From the NCBI GenBank assembly GCA_964649815.1, contig CAZYQC010000017.1, positions 1 to 53,726 of the forward strand: DNA of 53,726 bases. Direction: 5' to 3'. Origin of the DNA: G013214665 sp964649815 (GTDB taxonomy: Bacteria > Pseudomonadota > Alphaproteobacteria > Rhodobacterales > Rhodobacteraceae). The position numbers and the translations under genes are program-made. A model generated the notes under the pieces. That model searched no databases. It was not told the origin of the DNA and saw nothing but the letters and a program-made list of their open reading frames with translations. Shown in pieces: positions 1 to 8,645 of the stretch (position 1 is the first letter of the stretch; each line of letters opens with the position of its first letter).

Positions 1-655
1 TAACGATCCGTTGCAACTCTATGCCATGCTTTGCGCAGGCCTTTTCCAGCACCTTTCTGGTCAGAGAGCCTTTTTCGGGAATGATAACCGTTTCGGCCTG
101 CAGATCACGCAGCGAGACGGACGGGCACGTGGCGAGGGGATGATCGCTTGGGCAGTAGAGCACATAATCGGTCCGGGACACGGCGATGCGTTCCCAGATA
201 TCCGATTCTGGCGGGTCCGTGATCAGCCCAACATCCGCCAGCCGTGCGCGCAGCATGTTTGTGGCGGTTGTCCAATCGTGCAGTCCAAAACTGACCGAGA
301 TGTTTGGGAACCGCTGCCGGAACCGCGCGATAATGCGCAGCGCAGGTTGCGGGGCGTTGCCAATGACGTTCAGATTGCCGTTTTTCATGGCATTGAACCC
401 TTCGAGACGCTCGGACACTTCGACCTCGAGCGCGACCATCCGATCGGCCAGGTCATAGAGCTCTTGGCCCGCGCTGGTCAGTTCGACCCCGTCTCGGCCG
501 CGCAGCAACAAAAGCGTGCCAACGGCTTTTTCCAGTTTTCCAATGTGTTGCGTGATGGTGGATTGGGTCACACCCATCCGGGCCGCAGCAGCAGAGAAGC
601 TGCCCTCGCGCACAACATAGGCGAAGGCGACGAATTGATGATGGTTGGGCCGCAT
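1..655 (-). CDS. LysR-type transcriptional regulator, C-terminus beyond the window
   Basis: Reading the minus strand from ATG at 655 gives an open frame that runs past base 1 with no stop (about 218 residues visible). The N-terminal 60 residues form a LysR winged helix-turn-helix (SFSAAAARMGVTQSTITQHI), followed by the start of the LysR effector domain. An AAAGGA sequence sits seven bases upstream of this ATG; an in-frame ATG at 670 has no such site. The gene diverges from the ABC importer at 763, the usual arrangement when a LysR protein controls the neighbouring operon. The target and inducer are inferred from this position only. The family is clear. Confidence 0.88.
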   Translation of the reverse strand, partial: MRPNHHQFVAFAYVVREGSFSAAAARMGVTQSTITQHIGKLEKAVGTLLLLRGRDGVELTSAGQELYDLADRMVALEVEVSERLEGFNAMKNGNLNVIGNAPQPALRIIARFRQRFPNISVSFGLHDWTTATNMLRARLADVGLITDPPESDIWERIAVSRTDYVLYCPSDHPLATCPSVSLRDLQAETVIIPEKGSLTRKVLEKACAKHGIELQRIV

Positions 656-762
656 GCTGTGTCCTTTCATGGGGCCTATAGAACCCATCGGTTTCACTAA
701 TATGACGTCACAAAAATGTGGTCCCGCCCTCCTATCCAATTGGAAGGATTTGGGGGAATCAG
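656..762. promoter_or_regulatory. Divergent promoter region between lysR and the ABC operon
   Basis: This 107-base gap must hold both divergent promoters. It contains an imperfect dyad at 681-695 (GAACCCATCGGTTTC, five of seven arm positions pair) and a perfect 8-base palindrome TGACGTCA at 703-710. Either could belong to a LysR-type operator. The assignment is inference; no clear -35/-10 pair was recognised. Confidence 0.35.
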
Positions 763-1917
763 ATGGCTGGCCTTGCGATCACTTCGGTAACGAAACGCTT
801 TGGGGACACGGATGTTCTTAAGGGTGTGACCCTGAACGTAGCCGACGCCGAATTCGTGTCGCTTGTTGGTCCGTCTGGCTGCGGCAAGTCGACGTTGTTG
901 CGCATCATTGCCGGGCTCGAAGACCCCACAAGCGGCGATGTCGCGATTGGTGGCGAAACAGTGACCGGTGTGCGTGCAGCCGATCGCAATCTGTCGATGG
1001 TGTTTCAGTCTTACGCGTTGTACCCGCACCTGACTGTGGCCGAGAACATTGCCGTTCCCTTGCGGATGCGCGCGCTGTCGGCCAGCCAACGATTGCCTGT
1101 GGTCGGATCCTTTTTGCCCGGCGCAAAAGACAAACGGACCGAGATCGCGCAAGCTGTCAAAGACGCCGCTGAAATGCTTGAAATCGGTGCTCTTTTGGAC
1201 CGCAAACCGGGTCAATTGTCCGGGGGGCAGCGGCAACGTGTTGCGTTGGGTCGCGCCCTTGTTCGCAATCCGGCGGCGTTTTTGCTCGATGAGCCCTTGT
1301 CGAACCTGGATGCGAAATTGCGGGTGCAGACGCGGTCAGAAATCGCGGAATTGCACCGGCGATTGAATGCCACGTTCATTTACGTGACCCACGACCAAGT
1401 CGAAGCCATGACAATGTCCGACAGGATCGCAGTCATGATGGACGGGGAAATCCTGCAATGCGATGCGCCCAGCATCATTTACGAAGACCCCAGCGACATT
1501 CGCGTCGCTGAATTCATTGGATCCCCAAAGATCAACGTCTTGCCTATCGAATTGCGGGACGGAGAGCTTTCGCTCTTTGGCAGGCCGCTGTGGCACGGCA
1601 CGGTTGTGTCGCAGTCCGGCGTGTTTCAGTTGGGTCTGCGCCCCGAGGCTTTGCGTCTGACGGCAACTGAGCCATTGCTCAGCGGACAGGTGGCGCATGT
1701 CGAAAACCTGGGCTCTGAGGTTTATGCTCAAATCGCGCTTAACGATCACGCCGCACGTGTGACGTTGCGCGCAGCGCCGTCCGAGCGCACAAACCTGCAG
1801 TTGGGCACACGGGTCGGGATGACATTTGATCCCAGCGACGCGCTTGTTTTCGATGCCGACGGCAAGCGCCAACGGCGGGTCGAACTGGCCGTCGCGCACC
1901 CATTTGAGGCGGCGTAA
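763..1917 (+). CDS. ABC importer ATP-binding protein, MalK/UgpC family
   Basis: ATPase subunit (384 aa) that powers import through the two permeases encoded next. Walker A GPSGCGKST (residues 36-44), Q-loop, signature LSGGQRQR (152-159), Walker B LLDEPLSNLD and a C-terminal TOBE-type regulatory region place it in the MalK/UgpC group. The start ATG at 763 follows a GGGGGA site; an upstream ATG at 718 would add 15 unlikely residues. An unusual extra segment of roughly 20 residues (about 103-127) sits between the Q-loop and the signature. The permease gene starts two bases after the stop. Substrate unknown; the phosphoesterases downstream suggest an organophosphate or phosphodiester. Confidence 0.9.
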   Translation: MAGLAITSVTKRFGDTDVLKGVTLNVADAEFVSLVGPSGCGKSTLLRIIAGLEDPTSGDVAIGGETVTGVRAADRNLSMVFQSYALYPHLTVAENIAVPLRMRALSASQRLPVVGSFLPGAKDKRTEIAQAVKDAAEMLEIGALLDRKPGQLSGGQRQRVALGRALVRNPAAFLLDEPLSNLDAKLRVQTRSEIAELHRRLNATFIYVTHDQVEAMTMSDRIAVMMDGEILQCDAPSIIYEDPSDIRVAEFIGSPKINVLPIELRDGELSLFGRPLWHGTVVSQSGVFQLGLRPEALRLTATEPLLSGQVAHVENLGSEVYAQIALNDHAARVTLRAAPSERTNLQLGTRVGMTFDPSDALVFDADGKRQRRVELAVAHPFEAA

Positions 1918-1918
1918 G

Positions 1919-2884
1919 ATGGCGGTTGTGGATCTACCCGCATCGCGCCGCAAAGTCAGCGAGGTCAATCGTCAGGCCCGCACGGCCTGGGGATTGACCG
2001 GCCCTGCCTTGGCGCTGATGTTTTTGATCTTGCTTGTGCCGGTGGTTGTTGCAGGCATTCTGTCATTTACAAATTACTCGTTGGGCAACACCGGTTTTGA
2101 CTGGGTTGGGTTCAAAAACTACGACCGGCTGTTCACCCGCTCCACCTATGAAAAGATGTTCATCGCCACGTTCACCTATGTGGTCACCGTCGTGCCCATT
2201 TCGGTTGGCTTAGGCCTTGGCGCGGCGCTTTTGGTGAACTCTTTGGGGCGGATCGGCGATATCTACAAAACGATCTACTTTTTACCGGTCATGGCGACAT
2301 TGCTGGCGATGGCGATCGTGTGGGAATTCATGCTGCACCCGACCATCGGCATGGTGAACCAGACGTTCGAATTAACCTGCGGCACCTTTCTAGAGGTCAT
2401 ACCCTTCTTTGCAAACGGATGCGCCGATGGCTTTCCGCTTTGGCTTGGGGACCGAGACTATGCGATCTGGGTCATCTGCTTTATCGGCATCTGGCAGGGC
2501 TTTGGCTTTAACATGGTGCTCTATTTGGCCGGGCTGACGTCGGTCCACCGCGAGCTCTATCACGCCGCAGAAATGGACGGCGCCAAAAGCGCGTGGGAAC
2601 AGTTCCGCCTGGTGACGTGGCCTGCGCTTGGACCAACGACCGTTTTTGTTGTGACGATCAGTTGCATCCGGGCATTTCAGGTCTTTGACACGGTCGAGGC
2701 CTTTTGGCCGCAGGGCGGCGGCCCGAACAAGTCGACCTACGTGATGATGTTCGCGATTTTCGAAAAAGGTATTCAGCAGAACCTGATCGGTATCGGCTCT
2801 GCGATTACAATGCTCTTTTTGGTGTTCGTCATGTTCCTCACCCTGATCCAGCGCTGGCTGGTCGAGCGCAAGGTGCATTACTGA
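1919..2884 (+). CDS. ABC importer permease 1, MalF/UgpA type
   Basis: Inner-membrane permease (321 aa) with about six hydrophobic segments and the cytoplasmic EAA loop (AAEMDGAKSAWEQF) that docks on the ATPase. ATG at 1919 lies two bases after the ATPase stop; longer starts overlap the upstream gene. Compared with typical members it carries about 11 extra residues in the periplasmic loop before the GD-D/N-A segment, including Cys154 and Cys168, which could form a disulfide. The stop TGA shares one base with the next ATG (TGATG), so translation is probably coupled. Confidence 0.88.
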   Translation: MAVVDLPASRRKVSEVNRQARTAWGLTGPALALMFLILLVPVVVAGILSFTNYSLGNTGFDWVGFKNYDRLFTRSTYEKMFIATFTYVVTVVPISVGLGLGAALLVNSLGRIGDIYKTIYFLPVMATLLAMAIVWEFMLHPTIGMVNQTFELTCGTFLEVIPFFANGCADGFPLWLGDRDYAIWVICFIGIWQGFGFNMVLYLAGLTSVHRELYHAAEMDGAKSAWEQFRLVTWPALGPTTVFVVTISCIRAFQVFDTVEAFWPQGGGPNKSTYVMMFAIFEKGIQQNLIGIGSAITMLFLVFVMFLTLIQRWLVERKVHY

Positions 2885-3846
2885 TGCTCGGCAACACCTG
2901 GAAACACCTCGTTTTGGTGATCGGCGCGATTGTCGTGCTGGCCCCGTTTTACATGATGGTGAGCTATTCGTTCAAAAGCCCGGGCGAGATTGACCGGGGC
3001 GAAGGTGGCTTTTTCGGACGCCAGGAAATGATGGTGGATGAGCGCTGTGTGAAATTGCGCGATCCAAACCGCGACGAAATCGCGGAGGCCGCACCACGAT
3101 ATCCGGGCAAGTCCGACAGTGAGATCCGAGCCGCCATCATCGCCCAGGCCGAGCTTGATTGCTCTATGCGGCCGGTCGTTTTCAACTATTCCAAAGCCTT
3201 CGTCGAAGCGCCACTGCTGCGGTATCTGCTGAACGGGGTGATCGTCACGGCCTCGATCTTTTTCATTCAGGTGCTGGTTGCGCTGCCGGCTGCCTACGCC
3301 CTTGCAAAGCTGAAATTCTGGGGGCGCGAGGCCGTCTTTGGCCTGGTCCTCTTTTGTCTGCTTATCCCGGTGCACGCGATTGCCCTGCCGCTTTATATCA
3401 TGTTGGCCAAGGTTGGGTTGACCAACACCTATGCCGCCCTCGTTGTGCCGTGGACGATATCGGTTTTCGGGATCTTCCTGATGCGGCAGTTCTTTATGAC
3501 CGTCCCTGACGATCTTATCGATGCCGCGCGCATGGATGGCATGAGCGAATTTGCGATCGTCTGGAAAGTGATGCTGCCGACCGCCGTGCCTGCGCTTTTG
3601 GCCTTTGCCATCTTTAGCGTTGTTGCACATTGGAACGACTATTTCTGGCCGCGCATCGTTGTCACAGGCAGCCGCGATTTGTTCACGCCGCCATTGGGCC
3701 TGCGCGAATTCAAAGGAGATGCTGACGGCTCGTTCTTTGGGCCGATGATGGCAACTGCGACCATCATCGTCGCGCCTTTGATCGTCGCGTTCTTGATCGC
3801 GCAGCGCCGATTTATCGAGGGGATCACCTTGTCTGGAATGAAGTAG
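2884..3846 (+). CDS. ABC importer permease 2, MalG/UgpE type
   Basis: Second inner-membrane permease (320 aa), with the EAA loop ARMDGMSEFAIVWKVMLP. The start at 2884 overlaps the previous stop by one base. Between the first membrane segment and the conserved core lies a long polar insert (about residues 36-98) with Cys55 and Cys93. In ordinary MalG/UgpE proteins this first periplasmic loop is much shorter. Both permeases therefore have enlarged periplasmic loops with a cysteine pair, suggesting a specialised docking surface for the binding protein (inference). Confidence 0.88.
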   Translation: MLGNTWKHLVLVIGAIVVLAPFYMMVSYSFKSPGEIDRGEGGFFGRQEMMVDERCVKLRDPNRDEIAEAAPRYPGKSDSEIRAAIIAQAELDCSMRPVVFNYSKAFVEAPLLRYLLNGVIVTASIFFIQVLVALPAAYALAKLKFWGREAVFGLVLFCLLIPVHAIALPLYIMLAKVGLTNTYAALVVPWTISVFGIFLMRQFFMTVPDDLIDAARMDGMSEFAIVWKVMLPTAVPALLAFAIFSVVAHWNDYFWPRIVVTGSRDLFTPPLGLREFKGDADGSFFGPMMATATIIVAPLIVAFLIAQRRFIEGITLSGMK

Positions 3847-3869
3847 GACGAGCCGTAAGCTCGTCCTAC
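3843..3869 (+). terminator. Intercistronic hairpin between permease and binding-protein genes
   Basis: GTAGGACGAGC at 3843-3853 is perfectly complementary to GCTCGTCCTAC at 3859-3869, with loop CGTAA. The left arm contains the TAG stop of the permease gene. No T-run follows, and the binding-protein gene starts 80 bases later. It is more likely a partial terminator or mRNA-stabilising hairpin that sets a higher level of binding protein than a full stop. Confidence 0.6.
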
Positions 3870-3948
3870 CCATAGCCCCCCGAAAGGGGATCATCACCGG
3901 GGTCTGCCAATCGCCAAACCGTCAGCCCCAACAACAGGAGTAGATTTA

Positions 3949-5196
3949 ATGAAACTGACTGCAACTGCAATGGCATTGGCTTTGACGGCCAGCGCTGTTT
4001 TTGCCGACGACAAAGTAACCATCGAATTTGCCTATCCGTACAGCCACTTGTTTGACGTGACGTACGAGGCAATGATGCCTGCCTTCAAAGAAGCACATCC
4101 AAACATCGAAGTGAAATTTCGCGCAACGTACGAATCTTACGAAGACGGCACGAACACGGTTCTGCGCGAAGCTGTCTCCGGCAACCTGCCTGATGTGACC
4201 ATGCAGGGCCTCAACCGTCAGCAGCCGCTGGTCGAAAAAGGCATTGCGCAATCGCTTGAGCCCTTCATCGCGTCAGAGGCGGATTTCGAAAAAGATGGCT
4301 ATCACCAGGCGATGTTGTCGCTGTCGACCTTTGACGATGCCGTCTACGGTCTGCCGTTTTCGATCTCGCTGCCGGTTGGCTACTACAACCTCGACATCCT
4401 CAAAGAAGGCGGCATCAACGAGCTGCCCCAGACATGGGATGACGTGATCGCGGCGTGCAAAACCATGAAGGCCAACGGCATCGACAACCCAATCTTCTGG
4501 GGATGGAACATCACGGGCAACTGGTTCATGCAAGCCCTGCTCTGGAGCCAGGACAGCGCGATTGTCGACGACGGGCGAGTGACCTTGGACAGCCCCGAAG
4601 CACTCGTTGCCTTGGAGCAGATGCAAGAAATCTTCTCTGAGTGCGAAATGCAGAACCTGGAGTGGAAGGCCGCTTTGGCATCTTTCGCTGCGGGCGAAAT
4701 TGGCATGATGTTCTGGTCGACGTCTGCACTGGGTGCGGTTGAACGCAGCCAGGGCGACTTTGAGCTGGTGACAGGCCCATTCCCGGGTCTCGACGGAAAA
4801 CCAATGGGTCTGCCAGCGGGCGGCAATGCCGCGATGCTGACATCGACGTCTGACGATCCAAAGGTGCGCGAAGCCGCCTGGACTTGGTTGAAGTACATCA
4901 CCTCGGGCGAAGGCGCGGCTGAAGTTGCGAAAACAACGGGCTACATGCCGCCAAACAAAGCTGCGAATGAAATCATTCTGGCCGATTTCTATCAGCAGAA
5001 CCCAAACAAGCAGACAGCGGTCGATCAGTTGCCATTGCTGCGCGATTGGCTCGCCTATCCTGGCGACAACGGCCTTGCGATCACACAGGTCATTTATGAC
5101 GGCATCGAACGGATCGTAACCGGCGATGCGACCGACATGAAAGAACTGCAGCAAGAGCTGGTCGAAGAAGTCGCTGACCTTCTGCCAAACGGCTAA
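3949..5196 (+). CDS. ABC importer periplasmic binding protein, family 1
   Basis: Periplasmic solute-binding protein (415 aa) of the family-1 (sugar/glycerol-phosphate) fold. The N-terminus is a signal peptide (MKLTATAMALALTASAVFA, cleavage probably near residue 19-20). The body shows the family features: a DVTYEAMMPAFKEAHPNIEV opening, a YGLPFS segment and C-terminal helices. An AGGAG site precedes ATG 3949. It follows the two permeases on the same strand and should deliver the substrate to them. Ligand unknown; UgpB-like ligands such as glycerophosphodiesters fit the downstream phosphoesterases. Confidence 0.88.
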   Translation: MKLTATAMALALTASAVFADDKVTIEFAYPYSHLFDVTYEAMMPAFKEAHPNIEVKFRATYESYEDGTNTVLREAVSGNLPDVTMQGLNRQQPLVEKGIAQSLEPFIASEADFEKDGYHQAMLSLSTFDDAVYGLPFSISLPVGYYNLDILKEGGINELPQTWDDVIAACKTMKANGIDNPIFWGWNITGNWFMQALLWSQDSAIVDDGRVTLDSPEALVALEQMQEIFSECEMQNLEWKAALASFAAGEIGMMFWSTSALGAVERSQGDFELVTGPFPGLDGKPMGLPAGGNAAMLTSTSDDPKVREAAWTWLKYITSGEGAAEVAKTTGYMPPNKAANEIILADFYQQNPNKQTAVDQLPLLRDWLAYPGDNGLAITQVIYDGIERIVTGDATDMKELQQELVEEVADLLPNG

Positions 5197-5255
5197 AACC
5201 AACGGCCGGTCGCCTGAACCCTCGGGCGGCCGGCACCTACCCCAAAGGCACCGCT

Positions 5256-6083
5256 ATGAAACTCGTCCACATTTCCGATATCCACCTGACCTGCCCCGGA
5301 GAGCGCATGGGAGGGCTGGATCCGCACAAACGCTTTGCACAAGCCTTGGACGAGGTTCGCCAAAAGCATCAGGACGCCGACCGCATCATTATCACCGGTG
5401 ACCTCACCCATTGGGGCGAGCCCAAAGCCTATGCCGCATTAAGAGAGGCGCTGACCGATTTGCCCTGCCCGGTCCGCTTGCTCATGGGCAACCACGACGA
5501 CAGGGCACATTTCCTGGCCGCGTTTCCAGAGCAACCGCGCGACGCCAATGGCTATGTCAATTACGCCGAGAGCATCGGCAACACCCGTTTGATTTACCTC
5601 GACACAACGGCCCCGCGCACACATGCCGGTCATTTTGGTGCAGATCGCATTGCCTGGCTCGAAGCAGAGCTGAACGACTGCACCGAGGCGCGTCTGTTTA
5701 TGCATCACAACGTGATGACGCTTGGCCAACCGGCAGAAGACAAGATCGCGCTGAACCCGGCGGATAGACCTGCTTTTGCAGCCCTCTTGAAACGCCATCA
5801 AGCCAAGATCACCTGTCTTCATTTCGGTCATATCCATGCCATTTCAAACGGCGTCTATTGCGGCGTGCCGTTCGCCTCGGTTCGGTCGACCGGGAACCAA
5901 TCGCTCCCCGACTTTACCGAAGCCGATCTGCTTCATGGTGCGCCGATGGCACCGTCCTTTTCGGTCATCGAAACCAGTGAGGACAAAACTGTCATTCACG
6001 ACATCCCCTTTACCTGGGATGGCCCGGTGTTTTCCTCGGGAACCGATTGGGACGATTGGGCAAAACCGGTTGCTGCGGAATGA
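5256..6083 (+). CDS. Metallophosphoesterase, class III cyclic nucleotide/glycerophosphodiesterase-like
   Basis: Calcineurin-fold, dinuclear-metal phosphodiesterase (275 aa). The metal ligands are visible in order: D8-x-H10 (SDIHL), GDLTHWGE around D49, GNHDD at 78-82, the MHHN segment and GHIHA near the C-terminus. This set is typical of CpdA/GpdQ-like enzymes, which cleave cyclic nucleotides or glycerophosphodiesters. It has no signal peptide and probably works in the cytoplasm on material imported by the upstream transporter. The next gene overlaps its stop by four bases (ATGA) and encodes a paralogue. Confidence 0.88.
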   Translation: MKLVHISDIHLTCPGERMGGLDPHKRFAQALDEVRQKHQDADRIIITGDLTHWGEPKAYAALREALTDLPCPVRLLMGNHDDRAHFLAAFPEQPRDANGYVNYAESIGNTRLIYLDTTAPRTHAGHFGADRIAWLEAELNDCTEARLFMHHNVMTLGQPAEDKIALNPADRPAFAALLKRHQAKITCLHFGHIHAISNGVYCGVPFASVRSTGNQSLPDFTEADLLHGAPMAPSFSVIETSEDKTVIHDIPFTWDGPVFSSGTDWDDWAKPVAAE

Positions 6084-6859
6084 AATTCATTCACCTGACC
6101 GACACGCATGTTGTTGGCGATGGACTGCTCTACGGCCAAGATCCGGCAGAGCGCTTGGCGCGCGCGGTTGCTTCGATCAACGCTGATCATGCTGATGCCG
6201 CTTTTGTGGTTCTAACCGGTGACATCACGCATTGGGGCGACGCGCAGGCCTATGCGCGCTTTGCGGACATCGTGCGCCAGCTCGAAATGCCCCTGCATCT
6301 TATGGTCGGAAATCACGACGACACGCCTGCCTTTGCTCGGGCCTTCCCGAATGCGGCGCGCGACGAAAATGGGTTTGTGCAAACGGCGATCAGCACATCC
6401 TTTGGGCGTCTTCTGTTGCTTGACACCAAAGCGGCCAAGGGTCACGCGGGCGCCTTTTGCGAGGTTCGGCGCGCCTGGCTCTCGCGTCAGCTTGACATGC
6501 CGGGGCCGGTCTTTTTGTTCATGCACCACCCGCCTTTTGACGTGGGCATCAAGGCGATGGACGCGATCAAGATGTTGGATTCCGAAGATTTCCACGACGT
6601 CATTGCCCCGCACAAATCGCGCATTCGCCATCTGTTCTTTGGCCACGTGCATCGCGCAATCTGGGGCAATTGGCGCGGGATCAGCTATTCGTGCATGCGC
6701 GGGTTGAACCATCAGGTCGCCTTGGACCTCGATGCACCAGCCGACCAGATACAGGGCAATTTTGAGCCGCCAGCCTACGGCGTCGTGCAGCTAAGCAACG
6801 ATCAGGTGACCGTTCATATGCACGACTTTACGGACACATCTGCGGTCTTTCCGCTTTGA
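6080..6859 (+). CDS. Second metallophosphoesterase (tandem paralogue)
   Basis: A 259-residue paralogue of the preceding gene: DTH (8-10), GDITHWGD, GNHDD, MHHPPF and GHVHRA supply the two-metal site. The start at 6080 overlaps the upstream stop (ATGA); an earlier ATG at 6047 lies inside the upstream gene. The two proteins share motifs in the same order but differ between them, so this looks like an old duplication with possible substrate division, for example diester then monoester cleavage. That split is inference. Confidence 0.87.
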   Translation: MKFIHLTDTHVVGDGLLYGQDPAERLARAVASINADHADAAFVVLTGDITHWGDAQAYARFADIVRQLEMPLHLMVGNHDDTPAFARAFPNAARDENGFVQTAISTSFGRLLLLDTKAAKGHAGAFCEVRRAWLSRQLDMPGPVFLFMHHPPFDVGIKAMDAIKMLDSEDFHDVIAPHKSRIRHLFFGHVHRAIWGNWRGISYSCMRGLNHQVALDLDAPADQIQGNFEPPAYGVVQLSNDQVTVHMHDFTDTSAVFPL

Positions 6860-6909
6860 ATATCCGCGTGCGAGCCCGCGCATACAGAAACCGATGATCA
6901 CGGCAGTAA

Positions 6910-6940
6910 CCACCTGCGTCGACAGGGCTGTCTGCAGTGG
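6910..6940 (+). terminator. Imperfect hairpin after the ABC/phosphoesterase operon
   Basis: CCACCTGCGTCGACAG can fold on CTGTCTGCAGTGG with small bulges, just downstream of the second phosphoesterase. No T-run follows, so factor-independent termination is uncertain. Confidence 0.3.
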
Positions 6941-7019
6941 CTCTGGGCGCGCCCGTTGCGTGACTGTCGCATTCCCAAACTAAGCTCCTCAGCGACCATA
7001 GAAGGAAAGACCACAGCAT

Positions 7020-7835
7020 ATGCTCCCCCTCAAAATTGGCGCCTGCCTGACGCCCTATGAAATCGCAGACCATCAAGACTGGCTCTTTGGGGCCGACCGC
7101 GACATCGAACTGCAAGGCTTTAGCCGTCACGTCGATCTGACAACCGAATTTGAGGAGAGGATCGTTGATGCCAAGTCCGCGCTGAAGGGCTTTCACGGCA
7201 GGCTTGGGATACACGGGCCGTACGAGGGGCTTGATATGGACAACAAAGACCCCGAGCTTCGCCCGCTGATCACGGCCCGTTATCTCAAAGCGCTCGAAGC
7301 GGCTGACCGGGTTGGGGCGCGGCAAATGGTGCTGCACTCTCCTTACACGCGTTGGTACGCCTGGAACCGGCACAACACGCCGCACTACAAAGAAAGCAAG
7401 TTGGGCCGCATACACGACGTGATGGCACCTGTGGTTAAGGCGGCAGAAACTGCGGGCATCACATTGGTGATCGAGAATATCTTTGATGTTGATCCCACTA
7501 TGCGCCGCGACATGGTCGATAGCTTTCAAAGTGACGCGATTGCGCTGTCAATCGATACCGGGCATGCGCATCTTGCCCGGCGGATGTCCTCGGCCCCGCC
7601 GGTCGATTACTTTGTCCGCGATGCGGGCAATCAGCTCAAGCATGTTCACGTACAGGATCTTGATGGCCACGCGGACCGGCATTGGGCGCCGGGTGAGGGC
7701 GAAATTCATTGGGTCGAGGTGTTTCGCGCTTTGTCAGAATGTACCTCTGAGCCTCACTTGGTTCTCGAACTGCGCCGCAAGGCGGATATCCCAGCGGGGT
7801 TTGCCTATCTGCAATCCCTCGGGCTGGCCATCTAA
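7020..7835 (+). CDS. Sugar phosphate isomerase/epimerase-like TIM barrel protein
   Basis: A 271-residue protein of the xylose-isomerase-like TIM-barrel (AP endonuclease 2 fold) family. Visible metal-site elements are GIHGPYEG, VLHSPY, the glutamate in VIENIF, DTGHAH, HVHVQDLDGHADRH and the final LELR. A GAAGGAAAG site precedes ATG 7020. Members isomerise or epimerise sugars or act as endonuclease IV; which applies here cannot be read from sequence. A methyltransferase gene follows after three bases. A role in processing sugar phosphates released by the neighbouring organophosphorus systems is inference. Confidence 0.8.
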   Translation: MLPLKIGACLTPYEIADHQDWLFGADRDIELQGFSRHVDLTTEFEERIVDAKSALKGFHGRLGIHGPYEGLDMDNKDPELRPLITARYLKALEAADRVGARQMVLHSPYTRWYAWNRHNTPHYKESKLGRIHDVMAPVVKAAETAGITLVIENIFDVDPTMRRDMVDSFQSDAIALSIDTGHAHLARRMSSAPPVDYFVRDAGNQLKHVHVQDLDGHADRHWAPGEGEIHWVEVFRALSECTSEPHLVLELRRKADIPAGFAYLQSLGLAI

Positions 7836-7838
7836 CAG

Positions 7839-8645
7839 ATGGCACATACCGCCCAGGACGACGACCCAACAGATTTGTCTGGCAAAGCCTTTCTCGCGGC
7901 AGAGGTGGCCGCGCTATATGTCCACAGGCCACCCTACCCGCCCGATCTTTTCAAGTGCATCGCAGATCAGGCGCCAGCCACCCGGCGGTTGCTGGATCTG
8001 GGCGCGGGCGAAGGCAAAGTGGCACGCGCGTTGACCGGTGAATTTGACGACGTCGTGGCCGTTGACCCATCGTCCCATATGATTGCCTTAGGCAAAGCAC
8101 TGGCCAACGGCACCGCCCCCAACATCACATGGACCTGCGCCAAAGCAGAAGACGCAGTGCTAGAAGGTCAGTTCGACGTCGTCACCTTTGCCTCAAGCAT
8201 TCACTGGATGGACCCAGAGGCGCTCTTTTCAAAGCTGCGCCGTCACCTGTGCCCGGAGCATATGATTGCGATCATCACTGGCGACGAAGCTTATGCGCCA
8301 ACCTGGCAGGCAGAGTGGCTGGACCTCTTGGAGACGTGGGTGCCCAGGATCACTGGCCGCCCGCTGGGATCGAAAGAATGGACATCGCAACGACGGCGCC
8401 ATCTGGCGCACCTGGACGACGTCGAAACACATAGCTTTGTCTCGCCCCCATTTTCGCAATCGATTGAAGCGTTCATCCTCTGCCAACATGCGCGCAACAC
8501 ATTCACGCGGTCAAAGCTTGGCACTCACGCCGAGGCATTTGAACGCGATGTGCGCGCGGTGTTGCAGCCACATGCGAATGCCAGCGGCCTGGTGACTTAT
8601 CGGGTCAAGTCAGAGCTTACGCTGGCGCGGCTGCGCGTGGATTAA
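7839..8645 (+). CDS. Class I SAM-dependent methyltransferase
   Basis: A 268-residue Rossmann methyltransferase with motif I LDLGAGEGKVARAL (about residues 51-64), motif II VVAVDPS and motif IV DVVTFASSIHWMD. The sequence resembles the UbiE/COQ5-like group that methylates small molecules (YHRPPYP near the N-terminus, SSIHWMDPE). It starts three bases after the isomerase stop, so both are probably co-transcribed. Its stop (TAA 8643-8645) overlaps the TTA (TAA on the other strand) of the convergent hexapeptide gene. Substrate unknown. Confidence 0.83.
   Translation: MAHTAQDDDPTDLSGKAFLAAEVAALYVHRPPYPPDLFKCIADQAPATRRLLDLGAGEGKVARALTGEFDDVVAVDPSSHMIALGKALANGTAPNITWTCAKAEDAVLEGQFDVVTFASSIHWMDPEALFSKLRRHLCPEHMIAIITGDEAYAPTWQAEWLDLLETWVPRITGRPLGSKEWTSQRRRHLAHLDDVETHSFVSPPFSQSIEAFILCQHARNTFTRSKLGTHAEAFERDVRAVLQPHANASGLVTYRVKSELTLARLRVD

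Noticed and set aside
11..700. Plus-strand 229-aa open frame
   Set aside because: It is antisense to the LysR coding frame, which has clear HTH and domain features; composition is shadow-like.
2878..3897. Minus-strand 339-aa frame opposite the second permease
   Set aside because: Arg/His/Asp-rich shadow of permease 2 with no family resemblance.
4273..5202. Minus-strand 309-aa frame opposite the binding-protein gene
   Set aside because: Antisense shadow; the plus-strand frame has signal peptide, ribosome site and operon context.
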